In this document: positions 1 through 5,277 of the stretch, one piece after another
Layout of the letters: each line of letters begins with the position of its first letter
Position numbering within the stretch: the stretch's first letter is position 1
NCBI GenBank assembly: GCA_035315125.1
Contig: DATFYI010000280.1
Location: forward strand, 1-5,417
Length of the DNA: 5,417 nucleotides
Source of the DNA: DATFYI01 sp035315125
Lineage (GTDB): Bacteria; Chloroflexota; Anaerolineae; Anaerolineales; Anaerolineaceae
Direction of reading: 5' to 3'
Translations under genes and position numbers: made by a program
Notes under the pieces: model-generated
The model's input: the letters and a program-made list of their open reading frames with translations, nothing else
What the model was told of the DNA's origin: nothing
Databases searched by the model: none

Positions 1-1
1 G

Positions 2-550
2 GCAGATTTGCTGGAAGAGATGGCGCCGGATGAAGCGGCTGACCTGCTGGCTGAGCTACCCAAGGATCGTAGCCAGGAGTTGCTGCGTTTGATGGAGACC
101 GATGAAGCGGCGGATGTCCGCAAGCTGCTGACTTATCCGGAAGATTCGGCCGGCGGCATCATGAACACAGAGTTCGTTTGCGTTCTTCCAGATATAACCG
201 TAGCCGATACGCTTAAGCTGCTGCGCGAAACTGCCAACGAAGCGGAAACAATTTACTACATCTATGTGACAGATCTTGACAATAAATTAATCGGGGTCTT
301 TTCGCTGCGCCAGTTGGTGTTGTCACAGCCAGAATTGAAGGTGAGCGAATTCATGAAAGACCATGTCATCACAGTCAATTTGCTGGATACCCAGGAAGAG
401 GTTGCTCAAGTAATTTCGAAATATAATTTGTTAGCAGTACCGGTAGTAGATGATGAGGAGCATATGCACGGGATTGTGACTGCCGACGATGCCCTGGACA
501 AGATCATTCCAACTGCCTGGAAGAAACGTCTGCCGCGTCTTTACCATTAA
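2..550 (+). CDS. MgtE_N and CBS-pair domain protein, C-terminal part (5' end outside window)
   Basis: This is the end of a cytosolic magnesium-sensing protein; the reading frame is open to the left edge, so the start lies outside the window. The visible part opens with MgtE_N superhelical repeats (ADLLEEMAPDEAADLLAELP, then a third degenerate copy), then the link motif YPEDSAGGIM (about residues 45-54 of the visible part), and two CBS domains (roughly 55-108 and 113-172; the second ends VPVVDDEEHMHGIVTADDAL). In MgtE channels this order is followed by a plug helix and five membrane segments. Here the protein stops about ten residues after the second CBS domain, so it has no membrane part. The next gene, 86 bp downstream on the same strand, is a magnesium-type Nramp transporter, so I infer that this protein senses Mg2+ (or nucleotide) and regulates that transporter in trans. 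The domain assignment is strong; the partnership is inferred. Confidence 0.88.
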   Translation, partial: ADLLEEMAPDEAADLLAELPKDRSQELLRLMETDEAADVRKLLTYPEDSAGGIMNTEFVCVLPDITVADTLKLLRETANEAETIYYIYVTDLDNKLIGVFSLRQLVLSQPELKVSEFMKDHVITVNLLDTQEEVAQVISKYNLLAVPVVDDEEHMHGIVTADDALDKIIPTAWKKRLPRLYH

Positions 551-585
551 AGGAAAGCTTTTCTCTGAAATTATTGATTAGTTAT

Positions 586-605
586 ATCTTTCAACCCTGA
601 AAGAT
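586..605 (+). other. Perfect hairpin between the CBS gene and the transporter gene
   Basis: ATCTTTCA (586-593) and TGAAAGAT (598-605) form an 8-bp stem with the 4-nt loop ACCC. The stem is followed by the palindrome TGATATCA (606-613) and a T-rich stretch (614-622). The stem is AT-rich and the T-run is displaced by eight bases, so this is a weak terminator at best. It could partly terminate or process the transcript, or be an operator, in the leader of the transporter gene. The structure is seen directly; the role is unknown. Confidence 0.4.
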
Positions 606-636
606 TGATATCATTTTGTTTTAATAGGAAGCTGCT

Positions 637-1941
637 ATGCAGACAGGTCTCACTACAACCCTTTGGCAGAGGCTCAAACCCTACCGGGTGCGCATCCTGC
701 TTCTTTTATCTGTGATTGGACCTGGCATCATCACGGCCAATGTCGATAATGATGCCGGCGGTATTACCACTTATTCGGTGGCAGGCGCTCATTATGGCTA
801 TACTTTGCTGTGGATGCTGCCGCTGGTAGCGTTGGCATTGATCGTTGTTCAAGAGATGAGCGCCCGGCTGGGGGTGATGACAGGCAAAGGCCTGGCCGAT
901 CTGATCCGTGAGATGATGGGTGTGAGGGTTACTGCCATCATTCTGGGGCTGCTGGTGTTTGTCAATCTGGCTAATACGGTCAGCGAGTTTGCCGGAGTAG
1001 CTGCCAGCATGGAAGTGTTCAACATCAGCAAATTTATCTCGGTACCGATTGTCGCCGTGGGAGTATGGTTCCTGATCGTCAAGGGGAATTATAAGATGGT
1101 CGAGCGGGTTTTTCTGGTGGCCAGCGCCATTTACCTGGCTTACGTGGCTTCCGGTATTATGGCAAAGCCAGATTGGGGCCAGGTGCTGCTGGCAACCCGC
1201 ACGCCAACCTTCCACCTGGATGTTGGTTTTGTAACCATCTTTGTGACGATTATCGGCACCACTATCGCCCCTTGGATGCAGTTTTACCAACAATCATCGA
1301 TTGTTGATAAGGGCATCCGGCCTGAGAATTATCAGTATGAGGTGGCTGATGTTTTAGTTGGCTCGCTATTTGCTGTTTTCGTGGCGGCATTCATCGTAAT
1401 TGCTTGTGCTGCGACCATATTTACCCATGGCATACAGATTGAAACAGCAAAAGACGCCGCTCTTGCACTCGCTCCTTTGGCTGGTAAATATGCCGCCACC
1501 CTTTTTGCTATTGGCTTATTAAACGCCTCTGTCTTTTCCGCCGGTATTCTACCGCTTTCGACGGCCTACACCGTGTCTGAGGCGTTTGGCTTCGAATCGG
1601 GGATCAGCCGCAGCTTAAAAGAGGCCCCGGTTTTCTTTGGAATTTACACTGCCATGATTGTGCTCGGCGCTTTGATCATTCTGCTGCCACTCAAATCGTT
1701 GATACAAACGATGATTGTCAGCCAAACGATGAACGGTGTGCTGCTGCCCGTGATTCTGATCGTCATGCTGCGGTTAATCAACAATAAAAAAATTATGGGA
1801 AAGTTCACCAATAGCAGGATCTACAATTTGCTATCCTGGATCATTGCAATCATATTAATTGTGTTGGCGATTATTCTGGTAGTCGTTACCTTTTTCCCGA
1901 GCACTGCGACAATATTGAGTTCATTTTCCCAATATTTTTAA
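637..1941 (+). CDS. Nramp-family divalent metal transporter, magnesium-type (NRMT-like)
   Basis: This is a 434-residue inner-membrane transporter with about eleven hydrophobic segments, the usual Nramp length. The start is supported by AGGAA at 626-630, six bases before the ATG. Segment 1 has the family GPG (28-30), but the metal-site motif DPGN reads D39-A-G-G42. In segment 6 the classical ATVMPHN stretch reads TTIAPWM (208-214), so the metal-binding methionine is A211. Loss of both the Asn and the soft Met ligand is the pattern described for NRMT proteins, the Nramp clade that moves Mg2+ and Mn2+ without proton coupling. Classical MntH proteins keep both residues. The upstream neighbour is an MgtE-type sensor module, which also points to magnesium. 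I infer Mg2+ (possibly Mn2+) uptake, probably co-transcribed with that gene. Family membership is near certain; the substrate is a well-supported inference. Confidence 0.95.
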   Translation: MQTGLTTTLWQRLKPYRVRILLLLSVIGPGIITANVDNDAGGITTYSVAGAHYGYTLLWMLPLVALALIVVQEMSARLGVMTGKGLADLIREMMGVRVTAIILGLLVFVNLANTVSEFAGVAASMEVFNISKFISVPIVAVGVWFLIVKGNYKMVERVFLVASAIYLAYVASGIMAKPDWGQVLLATRTPTFHLDVGFVTIFVTIIGTTIAPWMQFYQQSSIVDKGIRPENYQYEVADVLVGSLFAVFVAAFIVIACAATIFTHGIQIETAKDAALALAPLAGKYAATLFAIGLLNASVFSAGILPLSTAYTVSEAFGFESGISRSLKEAPVFFGIYTAMIVLGALIILLPLKSLIQTMIVSQTMNGVLLPVILIVMLRLINNKKIMGKFTNSRIYNLLSWIIAIILIVLAIILVVVTFFPSTATILSSFSQYF

Positions 1942-1943
1942 AT

Positions 1944-1995
1944 AAAAAACCCGGCACCCTTTTTTTAGAAATTACAGCAAACCAAGATGCCGGGT
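1944..1995 (-). terminator. Terminator of the RRM gene, between convergent genes
   Basis: ACCCGGCA (1949-1956) pairs with TGCCGGGT (1988-1995). Read as the minus-strand RNA, the stem grows to 12 bp because two further positions become G-U pairs. The same positions are C/A mismatches in the plus-strand RNA. On the minus strand the stem is followed by six U residues (opposite 1944-1949). This suits an intrinsic terminator for the RRM gene whose stop lies 31 bases before it. The loop of 23-31 nt is long. It may also help stop transcription from the transporter gene, whose stop codon is at 1939-1941. Confidence 0.7.
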
Positions 1996-2025
1996 AAATT
2001 ATTCTATTCGTTTGCAGGCAGGATA

Positions 2026-2424
2026 TTACCAGGAGCGCCGGTCACCACCGCCGCCGCCACCCGGGCCACCGCGCCGGTTACCACCGCCGCCGCCACCTGG
2101 GCCGCCGCGCCGGTTACCACCACCGCCACCGCCAGGACCACCGCGGTTATAGCCACCACCACCGCCACCACCGCCCCCGGGAGTGCGTGGGCGAGCTTCG
2201 CTTACCTTCATCGGCCGGCCCATTAATTCCTTACCGTTCAGCCCGTTGACAGCCGCGGTGCCCTCGGTATTATTGGGCATTTCGACGAAAGCGAACCCTC
2301 GGCTTTGGCCGGTGAACTGGTCCTTGATGATACTGACAGCGGATACCTGACCAAAAGCGGCAAAAGCCTGTCGAAGGTCGTCCTCACCCGCATCGAACGG
2401 CAAGTTCCCTACATAGATGTTCAT
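2026..2424 (-). CDS. Small RRM RNA-binding protein with Gly/Arg-rich tail
   Basis: This is a 132-residue cytosolic RNA-binding protein. One RRM fills residues 1-78, with RNP2 as IYVGNL (3-8) and RNP1 as RGFAFVEM (42-49), keeping the two RNP1 phenylalanines that stack on RNA bases. Residues 83-130 are a low-complexity tail of glycine runs broken by NRRGGPG units, like the tails of cyanobacterial Rbp and plant GRP proteins, many of which are cold-induced RNA chaperones. The frame is open 30 codons further upstream, but the RRM begins at the ATG at 2422-2424, which is preceded by AGGAGAGTGAGG (2430-2441), giving a Shine-Dalgarno five bases from the start. The protein is monocistronic, divergent from the tRNA gene and convergent with the transporter. 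A role in cold or stress RNA handling is inferred from the family, not from the sequence. Confidence 0.94.
   Translation of the reverse strand: MNIYVGNLPFDAGEDDLRQAFAAFGQVSAVSIIKDQFTGQSRGFAFVEMPNNTEGTAAVNGLNGKELMGRPMKVSEARPRTPGGGGGGGGGYNRGGPGGGGGGNRRGGPGGGGGGNRRGGPGGGGGGDRRSW
2035..2178 (-). repeat. 36-bp tandem repeats coding the Gly/Arg tail
   Basis: The 3' third of the RRM gene is a GC-rich tandem array with a period of about 36 bp (12 residues, GGGGGGNRRGGP). There are roughly three full copies, preceded by a glycine run and one YNRGGP copy. The last copy reads DRRSW. Copies differ mainly at third codon positions. Such arrays change copy number easily and are prone to assembly collapse. 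Confidence 0.8.
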
Positions 2425-2608
2425 GAAATCCTCACTCTCCTGAAAACAAATGAACGCGGTCGCCGAGGGTATGGTCACACCGGGCAGGCACGCAAACAAT
2501 GGATATCCCCACAAAATGACCAGTTAAAAATATAGCGGTGCGGGTTGGTCCGGAAAAACTCCCCTTAAAACGCATTTCTGGCATATGCGGTCAACATCCT
2601 CAGCAGTC

Positions 2609-2614
2609 ATTATA
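2609..2614 (-). promoter_or_regulatory. Possible -10 box of the RRM gene
   Basis: The minus strand reads a perfect TATAAT here, with an AT-rich region upstream (opposite 2615-2660) but no good -35 box at 16-18 bases. Transcription from here would begin near 2602 and leave a leader of about 180 nt before the ATG at 2424. Long leaders are common on cold-shock mRNAs. A second weak candidate, TTGACC opposite 2589-2594, has no convincing -10. Confidence 0.35.
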
Positions 2615-2725
2615 CACTGGAATAATAAAGTTTTTTGTGAGTAATTTTTAATCTTGTCAGTCATGATTCAGCAATCAGTCAAGATCTGCCAGGCTTCCAT
2701 GCTGGCCTATTCTGTCGTGTTTTAA

Positions 2726-2753
2726 TTGACAGATGCACACTCTGCGGTATAAT
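2726..2753 (+). promoter_or_regulatory. Consensus sigma-70-type promoter of tRNA-Lys
   Basis: TTGACA (2726-2731) and TATAAT (2748-2753) match both consensus boxes exactly with a 16-bp spacer. The predicted start near 2760 leaves about 20 nt of 5' leader before the tRNA, to be removed by RNase P. A perfect promoter is normal for a tRNA gene and indicates constitutive strong expression. Confidence 0.85.
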
Positions 2754-2780
2754 TGGCGCTGCAAAGTTGCTTGAGAAGCT

Positions 2781-2853
2781 GGCCCACTAGCTCAATTGGC
2801 AGAGCAATTGACTCTTAATCAATGGGTTCAGGGTTCAAGTCCCTGGTGGGTCA
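2781..2853 (+). tRNA. tRNA-Lys (anticodon CTT)
   Basis: A full 73-nt cloverleaf can be folded by hand. The acceptor stem GGCCCAC/GTGGGTC (2781-2787 with 2846-2852) has one G-U pair and discriminator A at 2853. The D stem is GCTC/GAGC, and the anticodon stem ATTGA/TCAAT encloses the loop CTCTTAA, giving CTT at 2814-2816. The variable loop is GGGTT and the T arm is CAGGG-TTCAAGT-CCCTG. It reads AAG lysine codons. The CCA end is not encoded; the next bases are CAG. The DNA downstream is full of element remnants, so this gene may have served as an integration site. Confidence 0.97.
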
Positions 2854-2883
2854 CAGTACAAGTGGTGTTACAACGAGTGAAAT

Positions 2884-2910
2884 CCGCCATATATGGGGGT
2901 TTTAGCTTTT
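2884..2910 (+). terminator. Possible terminator after tRNA-Lys
   Basis: CCGCCA (2884-2889) pairs with TGGGGG (2894-2899) around the loop TATA, with one G/G mismatch in the middle. TTTTAGCTTTT follows (2900-2910). The position, 31 bases after the tRNA, fits its terminator. The short, imperfect stem keeps confidence low. Confidence 0.4.
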
Positions 2911-2914
2911 AAAG

Positions 2915-2934
2915 CGTATCAATACCGTATCAAT
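2915..2934. repeat. Two direct copies of CGTATCAAT
   Basis: CGTATCAAT occurs at 2915-2923 and again at 2926-2934, one helical turn apart (11 bp). Paired sites at this spacing next to a tRNA gene could be binding sites of an integrase, excisionase or repressor of a lost element. They could also be chance. Only the repeat itself is seen. Confidence 0.4.
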
Positions 2935-2941
2935 GAGAGAG

Positions 2942-2986
2942 AATAAAAGGCGGACGATAAAGCATGAGGTCGTCTTTTATTTTATT
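2942..2986 (+). terminator. Bidirectional terminator-like hairpin
   Basis: AATAAAA (2942-2948) pairs with TTTTATT (2975-2981) and GACGA (2953-2957) with TCGTC (2970-2974). A 4-nt bulge GGCG lies on the 5' side and the loop is 12 nt. A-rich sequence on one side and T-rich on the other would permit termination in either direction. No gene clearly ends here, so it may be left over from an element that once sat next to the tRNA. Confidence 0.4.
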
Positions 2987-3011
2987 AAGTAGTAGTTAAG
3001 TAGGAGTTGGA

Positions 3012-3134
3012 ATGAAAAAACCATTGCTCTCTTGGGTAATGGGGAGAAGAGGTTTATTATGTCATTGGGTAACCGGAAAAGAAGATGTTAGATCTGATAT
3101 TAAAGGAAAAAGTGACACCGGAAAAAGTAAATAA
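3012..3134 (+). CDS. Doubtful 40-residue basic ORF
   Basis: An ATG at 3012 with AGGAG at 3002-3006, five bases upstream, opens a 40-codon frame ending in TAA at 3132-3134. The product begins MKKPLLSWVMGRRG, contains one short hydrophobic patch with Trp and Cys, and ends in a Lys-rich stretch (GKSDTGKSK). I do not recognise it. It lies in AT-rich remnant DNA after a terminator-like hairpin. The good ribosome-binding site is the only argument for expression. It may equally be a chance frame or a fragment of an older gene. Confidence 0.2.
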   Translation: MKKPLLSWVMGRRGLLCHWVTGKEDVRSDIKGKSDTGKSK

Positions 3135-3159
3135 GTAAACGATATTTATGGCATGATTC

Positions 3160-3298
3160 CTAATCTTGAACAGAATCAATTATAAATTCGATTCTATAAC
3201 CCAGTTCCTCAATAGATTTATTTTTGAAAATTGTCCGTTATGAAGCCGTCGTAAACGAAGGCATTGATATTCAGTAAATCTAAAGAATATAATCGTAT
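3160..3298 (-). pseudogene. 3'-end remnant of an unidentified gene, one frameshift
   Basis: On the minus strand two adjacent frames join into one sensible C-terminus of about 45 residues if one base is removed from the A5 run opposite 3221-3225. The upstream part contains LYSLDLLNINAFVYDGFITD and the downstream part contains NKSIEELGYRIEFIIDSVQD, ending at TAG (3160-3162). An in-frame TGA at 3299-3301 closes the upstream side, close to where the recombinase remnant of the opposite strand begins. The amphipathic, well-mixed composition looks like real protein. I cannot name the family. Confidence is low because the reading is short and needs a correction. Confidence 0.35.
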
Positions 3299-3340
3299 TC
3301 ACCAACAGATTTTGGGCAGCCATTTAATGAATGTCTGTCT

Positions 3341-4211
3341 TTTAATCAGGTTCAGGCAAAACTGGCTTTGAACCAACAAATGTCTGCTAGAAATAATAAG
3401 TCCCATTTCTATTTATTGGGAGGCTTAGTCAGTTATGGTCAATGACGCCTCAGTGCAACTGGCAGAAGCCTGCATGGCGGATATTACTATTATGTTTGTC
3501 GTGGTCGCACCGGCTCCCTGCGGGCGGTGCAGGGGGCAACGGTGCTCTGCCCGCTATACTCCCGCTGATCAACTGGACAATTTGGTTTGGCAAGATTTGT
3601 GTGCGGTTCTGACCCATCCCGAAATGATGAAGTTTTCTCTAGAGCGTTCTCATGGCCGACACTGGGCACCCCAAGAACTGCAAACCCAACTGGAACTTTT
3701 GAAGAAAGCCAGCCAACAACTTGAACGCCAACAGGAACGCCTATTGAAAGTATACCTGGCGGATGTAGTAAAACTTTCCGAATTTGAGCGCAAACGCAGC
3801 GAATTATCTCGCAAGCAAGAAGCGCTCAGAATCCAATCGACTCAATTGCAGAGCAAAGCAGTTCAGCGGATCGAACCTAGCCAGATAGCCGACTCGATTG
3901 AATTATTTTGTGCCAAAATCCGCCTCGTGTTAGAGCAGTCGGATTTCGCCCAAAAACGTCAGTTGATTGAATGGTTGATCGATCGAGTCATTGTGTCGAA
4001 CAACAATGTTGGAATTCGTTATGTAGTTCCTACACATCCAGATCATCCTCATATCCCTTTTTGTCAATCGCGTTCAGACTATCGAAATCCTCCAATTCCA
4101 ATTATCAAACAATATTTTCAAAGTGTGGCATTGACAGCCGTACAGTTTCCCCTTGATTGCTTGAACGGAAACACTGACCCGCCTAAGTCAGTCGTTATCC
4201 AGTACAGATGA
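3341..4211 (+). pseudogene. Decayed large serine recombinase, recombinase/zinc-ribbon/coiled-coil part
   Basis: This is the C-terminal half of a large serine recombinase, the type that integrates phages and integrative elements. The first frame starts at 3341 with FNQVQAKLALNQQ and continues through YLLGGLVSYGQ, a TGA at 3443-3445, then RLSATGRS and YYYYVCRGRTGSLRAVQG. At the G5 run 3532-3536 the family sequence jumps to another frame as GQRCSARYTPADQLDNLVW. One extra G explains this. Relatives carry a CGQC-type knuckle where this copy has YGQ-stop, so the first zinc cysteine pair is lost by two substitutions. A long coiled coil follows (3680-3860; LELLKKASQQLERQQERL), and the end is IRYVVPTHP and FCQSRSDYR. 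The catalytic resolvase domain is missing: the DNA upstream does not encode it. An ATG at 3435 opens a frame of 258 codons, but its first 33 or so residues are out-of-frame. It is inactive. Confidence 0.88.
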
Positions 4212-4237
4212 TAATTTAATAGATTGTTCCTCCCATC

Positions 4238-5002
4238 TCATACATCCATAAATTCCCCACCAGAGACAACCATCCCCTCTCCGGTAATATGGGATGCTAA
4301 TGGTGAAGCCAGAAAGACAGCCGCATTCGCTTGATCGCGCGGATCGGCCATTTTTCCTAAGGGGGTTTTTGCAACCAATTCCTCAATAAGCCCAGGTACG
4401 TCATTTATCAATCCTCTCAGCATGTCGGTATCAGTAGCTCCTGGCAGGATAGCGTTCACCCGAATTCCATATTTGCCAAGCTCCAATGCAGCCACCCGCG
4501 TCATTCCAATGATGGCGGATTTAGAGGAACAGTAGGCTGCTCCCTGGGGATCCGGCTTTTTCCCGGAGGCCGAAGACATGTTGATAATCACCCCTCCTTG
4601 GCCTTGTTCGATCATCTTCCGGGCCACTGCTTGGATCATTAGAAACGTGCCGCGCACATTAATCTGATAAACCAGATCCCAATCTTCGATTGGAAAATCG
4701 ACGATAAAATGCGGGCGATGGATTCCAGCATTATTGACGAGGATATCGATTCTACCGAAGGCAGCTATCACATTAGAAATGGTTTTTTGGATACTCTCTT
4801 GGTCTCCAATATCCAACTTGAAAGCATTCACTTCAGGATAACCTGCCCGTTTGATTCCCTGTGCGACAGATTGGGCTTTATCGAACAGTTTATCAGCCAG
4901 AGCGACGTGCGCTCCTTGTTCTGCGAAAGCTTCAGCTATGGCTCGTCCGATGCCGCGAGCAGAGCCCGTCACCAGGGCCGTCTTCTCATCTAATAATCCC
5001 AT
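4238..5002 (-). CDS. Short-chain dehydrogenase/reductase (classical SDR)
   Basis: This is a cytosolic NAD(P)-dependent alcohol or sugar dehydrogenase of 254 residues, the normal length for a classical SDR. The Rossmann motif is T12-G-S-A-R-G-I-G19, the NNAG motif is at 90-93, and the catalytic tetrad is N115, S144, Y157, K161 with the usual 13-residue Ser-Tyr spacing. D37 at the end of the second strand favours NAD over NADP. The C-terminus ends GEGMVVSGGEFMDV, as in FabG and glucose dehydrogenase relatives. I chose the ATG at 5000-5002 because GLLDEKTALVTG begins the fold there and AGAAAGGA lies 9 bases upstream. The frame also has ATGs at 5011 and 5059; the last overlaps the upstream stop as TAATG and would add 19 residues. 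The upstream Gfo/Idh neighbour suggests a sugar or polyol substrate, which the sequence does not define. Confidence 0.95.
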   Translation of the reverse strand: MGLLDEKTALVTGSARGIGRAIAEAFAEQGAHVALADKLFDKAQSVAQGIKRAGYPEVNAFKLDIGDQESIQKTISNVIAAFGRIDILVNNAGIHRPHFIVDFPIEDWDLVYQINVRGTFLMIQAVARKMIEQGQGGVIINMSSASGKKPDPQGAAYCSSKSAIIGMTRVAALELGKYGIRVNAILPGATDTDMLRGLINDVPGLIEELVAKTPLGKMADPRDQANAAVFLASPLASHITGEGMVVSGGEFMDV

Positions 5003-5058
5003 TGGATACATTCCTTTCTGTAGCTGAACAACTTCTTGGAAGATGTTTTTTATATCCA

Positions 5059-5277
5059 TTATGGTTGCTTTATTTTTGTGCCCATCTTCAATAGACCAAT
5101 CAAAAATGCAATATCGCGACGGCCCTTTTCACCATTAGTAATCGGTTCTTTATCATTAATAATGCAGTCATAAAAATGGCGCCATTCGCGCTTAAACGCT
5201 TCGTCGTAGGAAACTAATATCTGTTTTGTTACACTAGTTTCCCCCTCCATTTCATTCATGATAATTTCAGTATCAGC
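5059..5277 (-). pseudogene. Gfo/Idh/MocA-type oxidoreductase, C-terminal 72 codons, cut by an IS
   Basis: The frame runs from the IS boundary at 5277 to TAA at 5059-5061. Its core EAFKREWRHFYDCIINDKEP, followed by ITNGEKGRRDIAFLIGLL, matches the C-terminal helix pattern of Gfo/Idh/MocA sugar dehydrogenases (E-F-x-DC, then a P-x-(T/N)xGExGxRD segment). The NAD-binding Rossmann half is absent; it should lie beyond the insertion sequence, to the right of the window. An ATG at 5257-5259 could start a 66-residue frame, but the codons between it and the IS edge (ADTEII) read smoothly into it, so it is an internal Met. The stop overlaps a possible start of the dehydrogenase gene, indicating a former operon. 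A family call from 72 residues is probable, not certain. Confidence 0.72.

Noticed and set aside
706..1293. Long minus-strand frame inside the transporter gene
   Set aside because: It is antisense to a clear Nramp gene and rich in His/Gln/Asn as expected for a shadow, with no recognisable domain. The same applies to the shorter frame at 849-1082.
1987..2226. Plus-strand Ala/Thr-rich frame
   Set aside because: It is the antisense reading of the Gly/Arg repeat array; its composition follows from the repeat.
2425..2514. N-terminal extension of the RRM protein
   Set aside because: The extra 30 residues do not resemble the family, and a strong Shine-Dalgarno sits just before the Met that begins the RRM.
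2305..2535. Plus-strand 76-codon frame
   Set aside because: It is antisense to the RRM domain and its leader, with no ribosome-binding site and no family resemblance.
2651..2685. Imperfect nested hairpin (ATCTTG/CAAGAT outside, TGATT/AATCA inside)
   Set aside because: The stems are 5-6 bp with an asymmetric internal loop and no T-run. It could be an operator near the tRNA promoter but is no better than chance.
3435..3535. The ATG at 3435 as the true start of a 258-residue recombinase
   Set aside because: The first 33 or so residues are out of frame. Family sequence (RLSATGR, YYYYVCRGRTG) is found over the same bases in another frame.
4173..4192. Inverted repeat ACTGAC/GTCAGT
   Set aside because: It is 6 bp only with an 8-nt loop, within the degraded recombinase tail, with no T-run and no partner copy. 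Not enough to call an element end or a terminator.
4709..5094. Plus-strand frames opposite the dehydrogenase (4709-4993 and 4861-5094)
   Set aside because: They are shadows of the SDR gene, whose motifs and catalytic residues are complete on the other strand.
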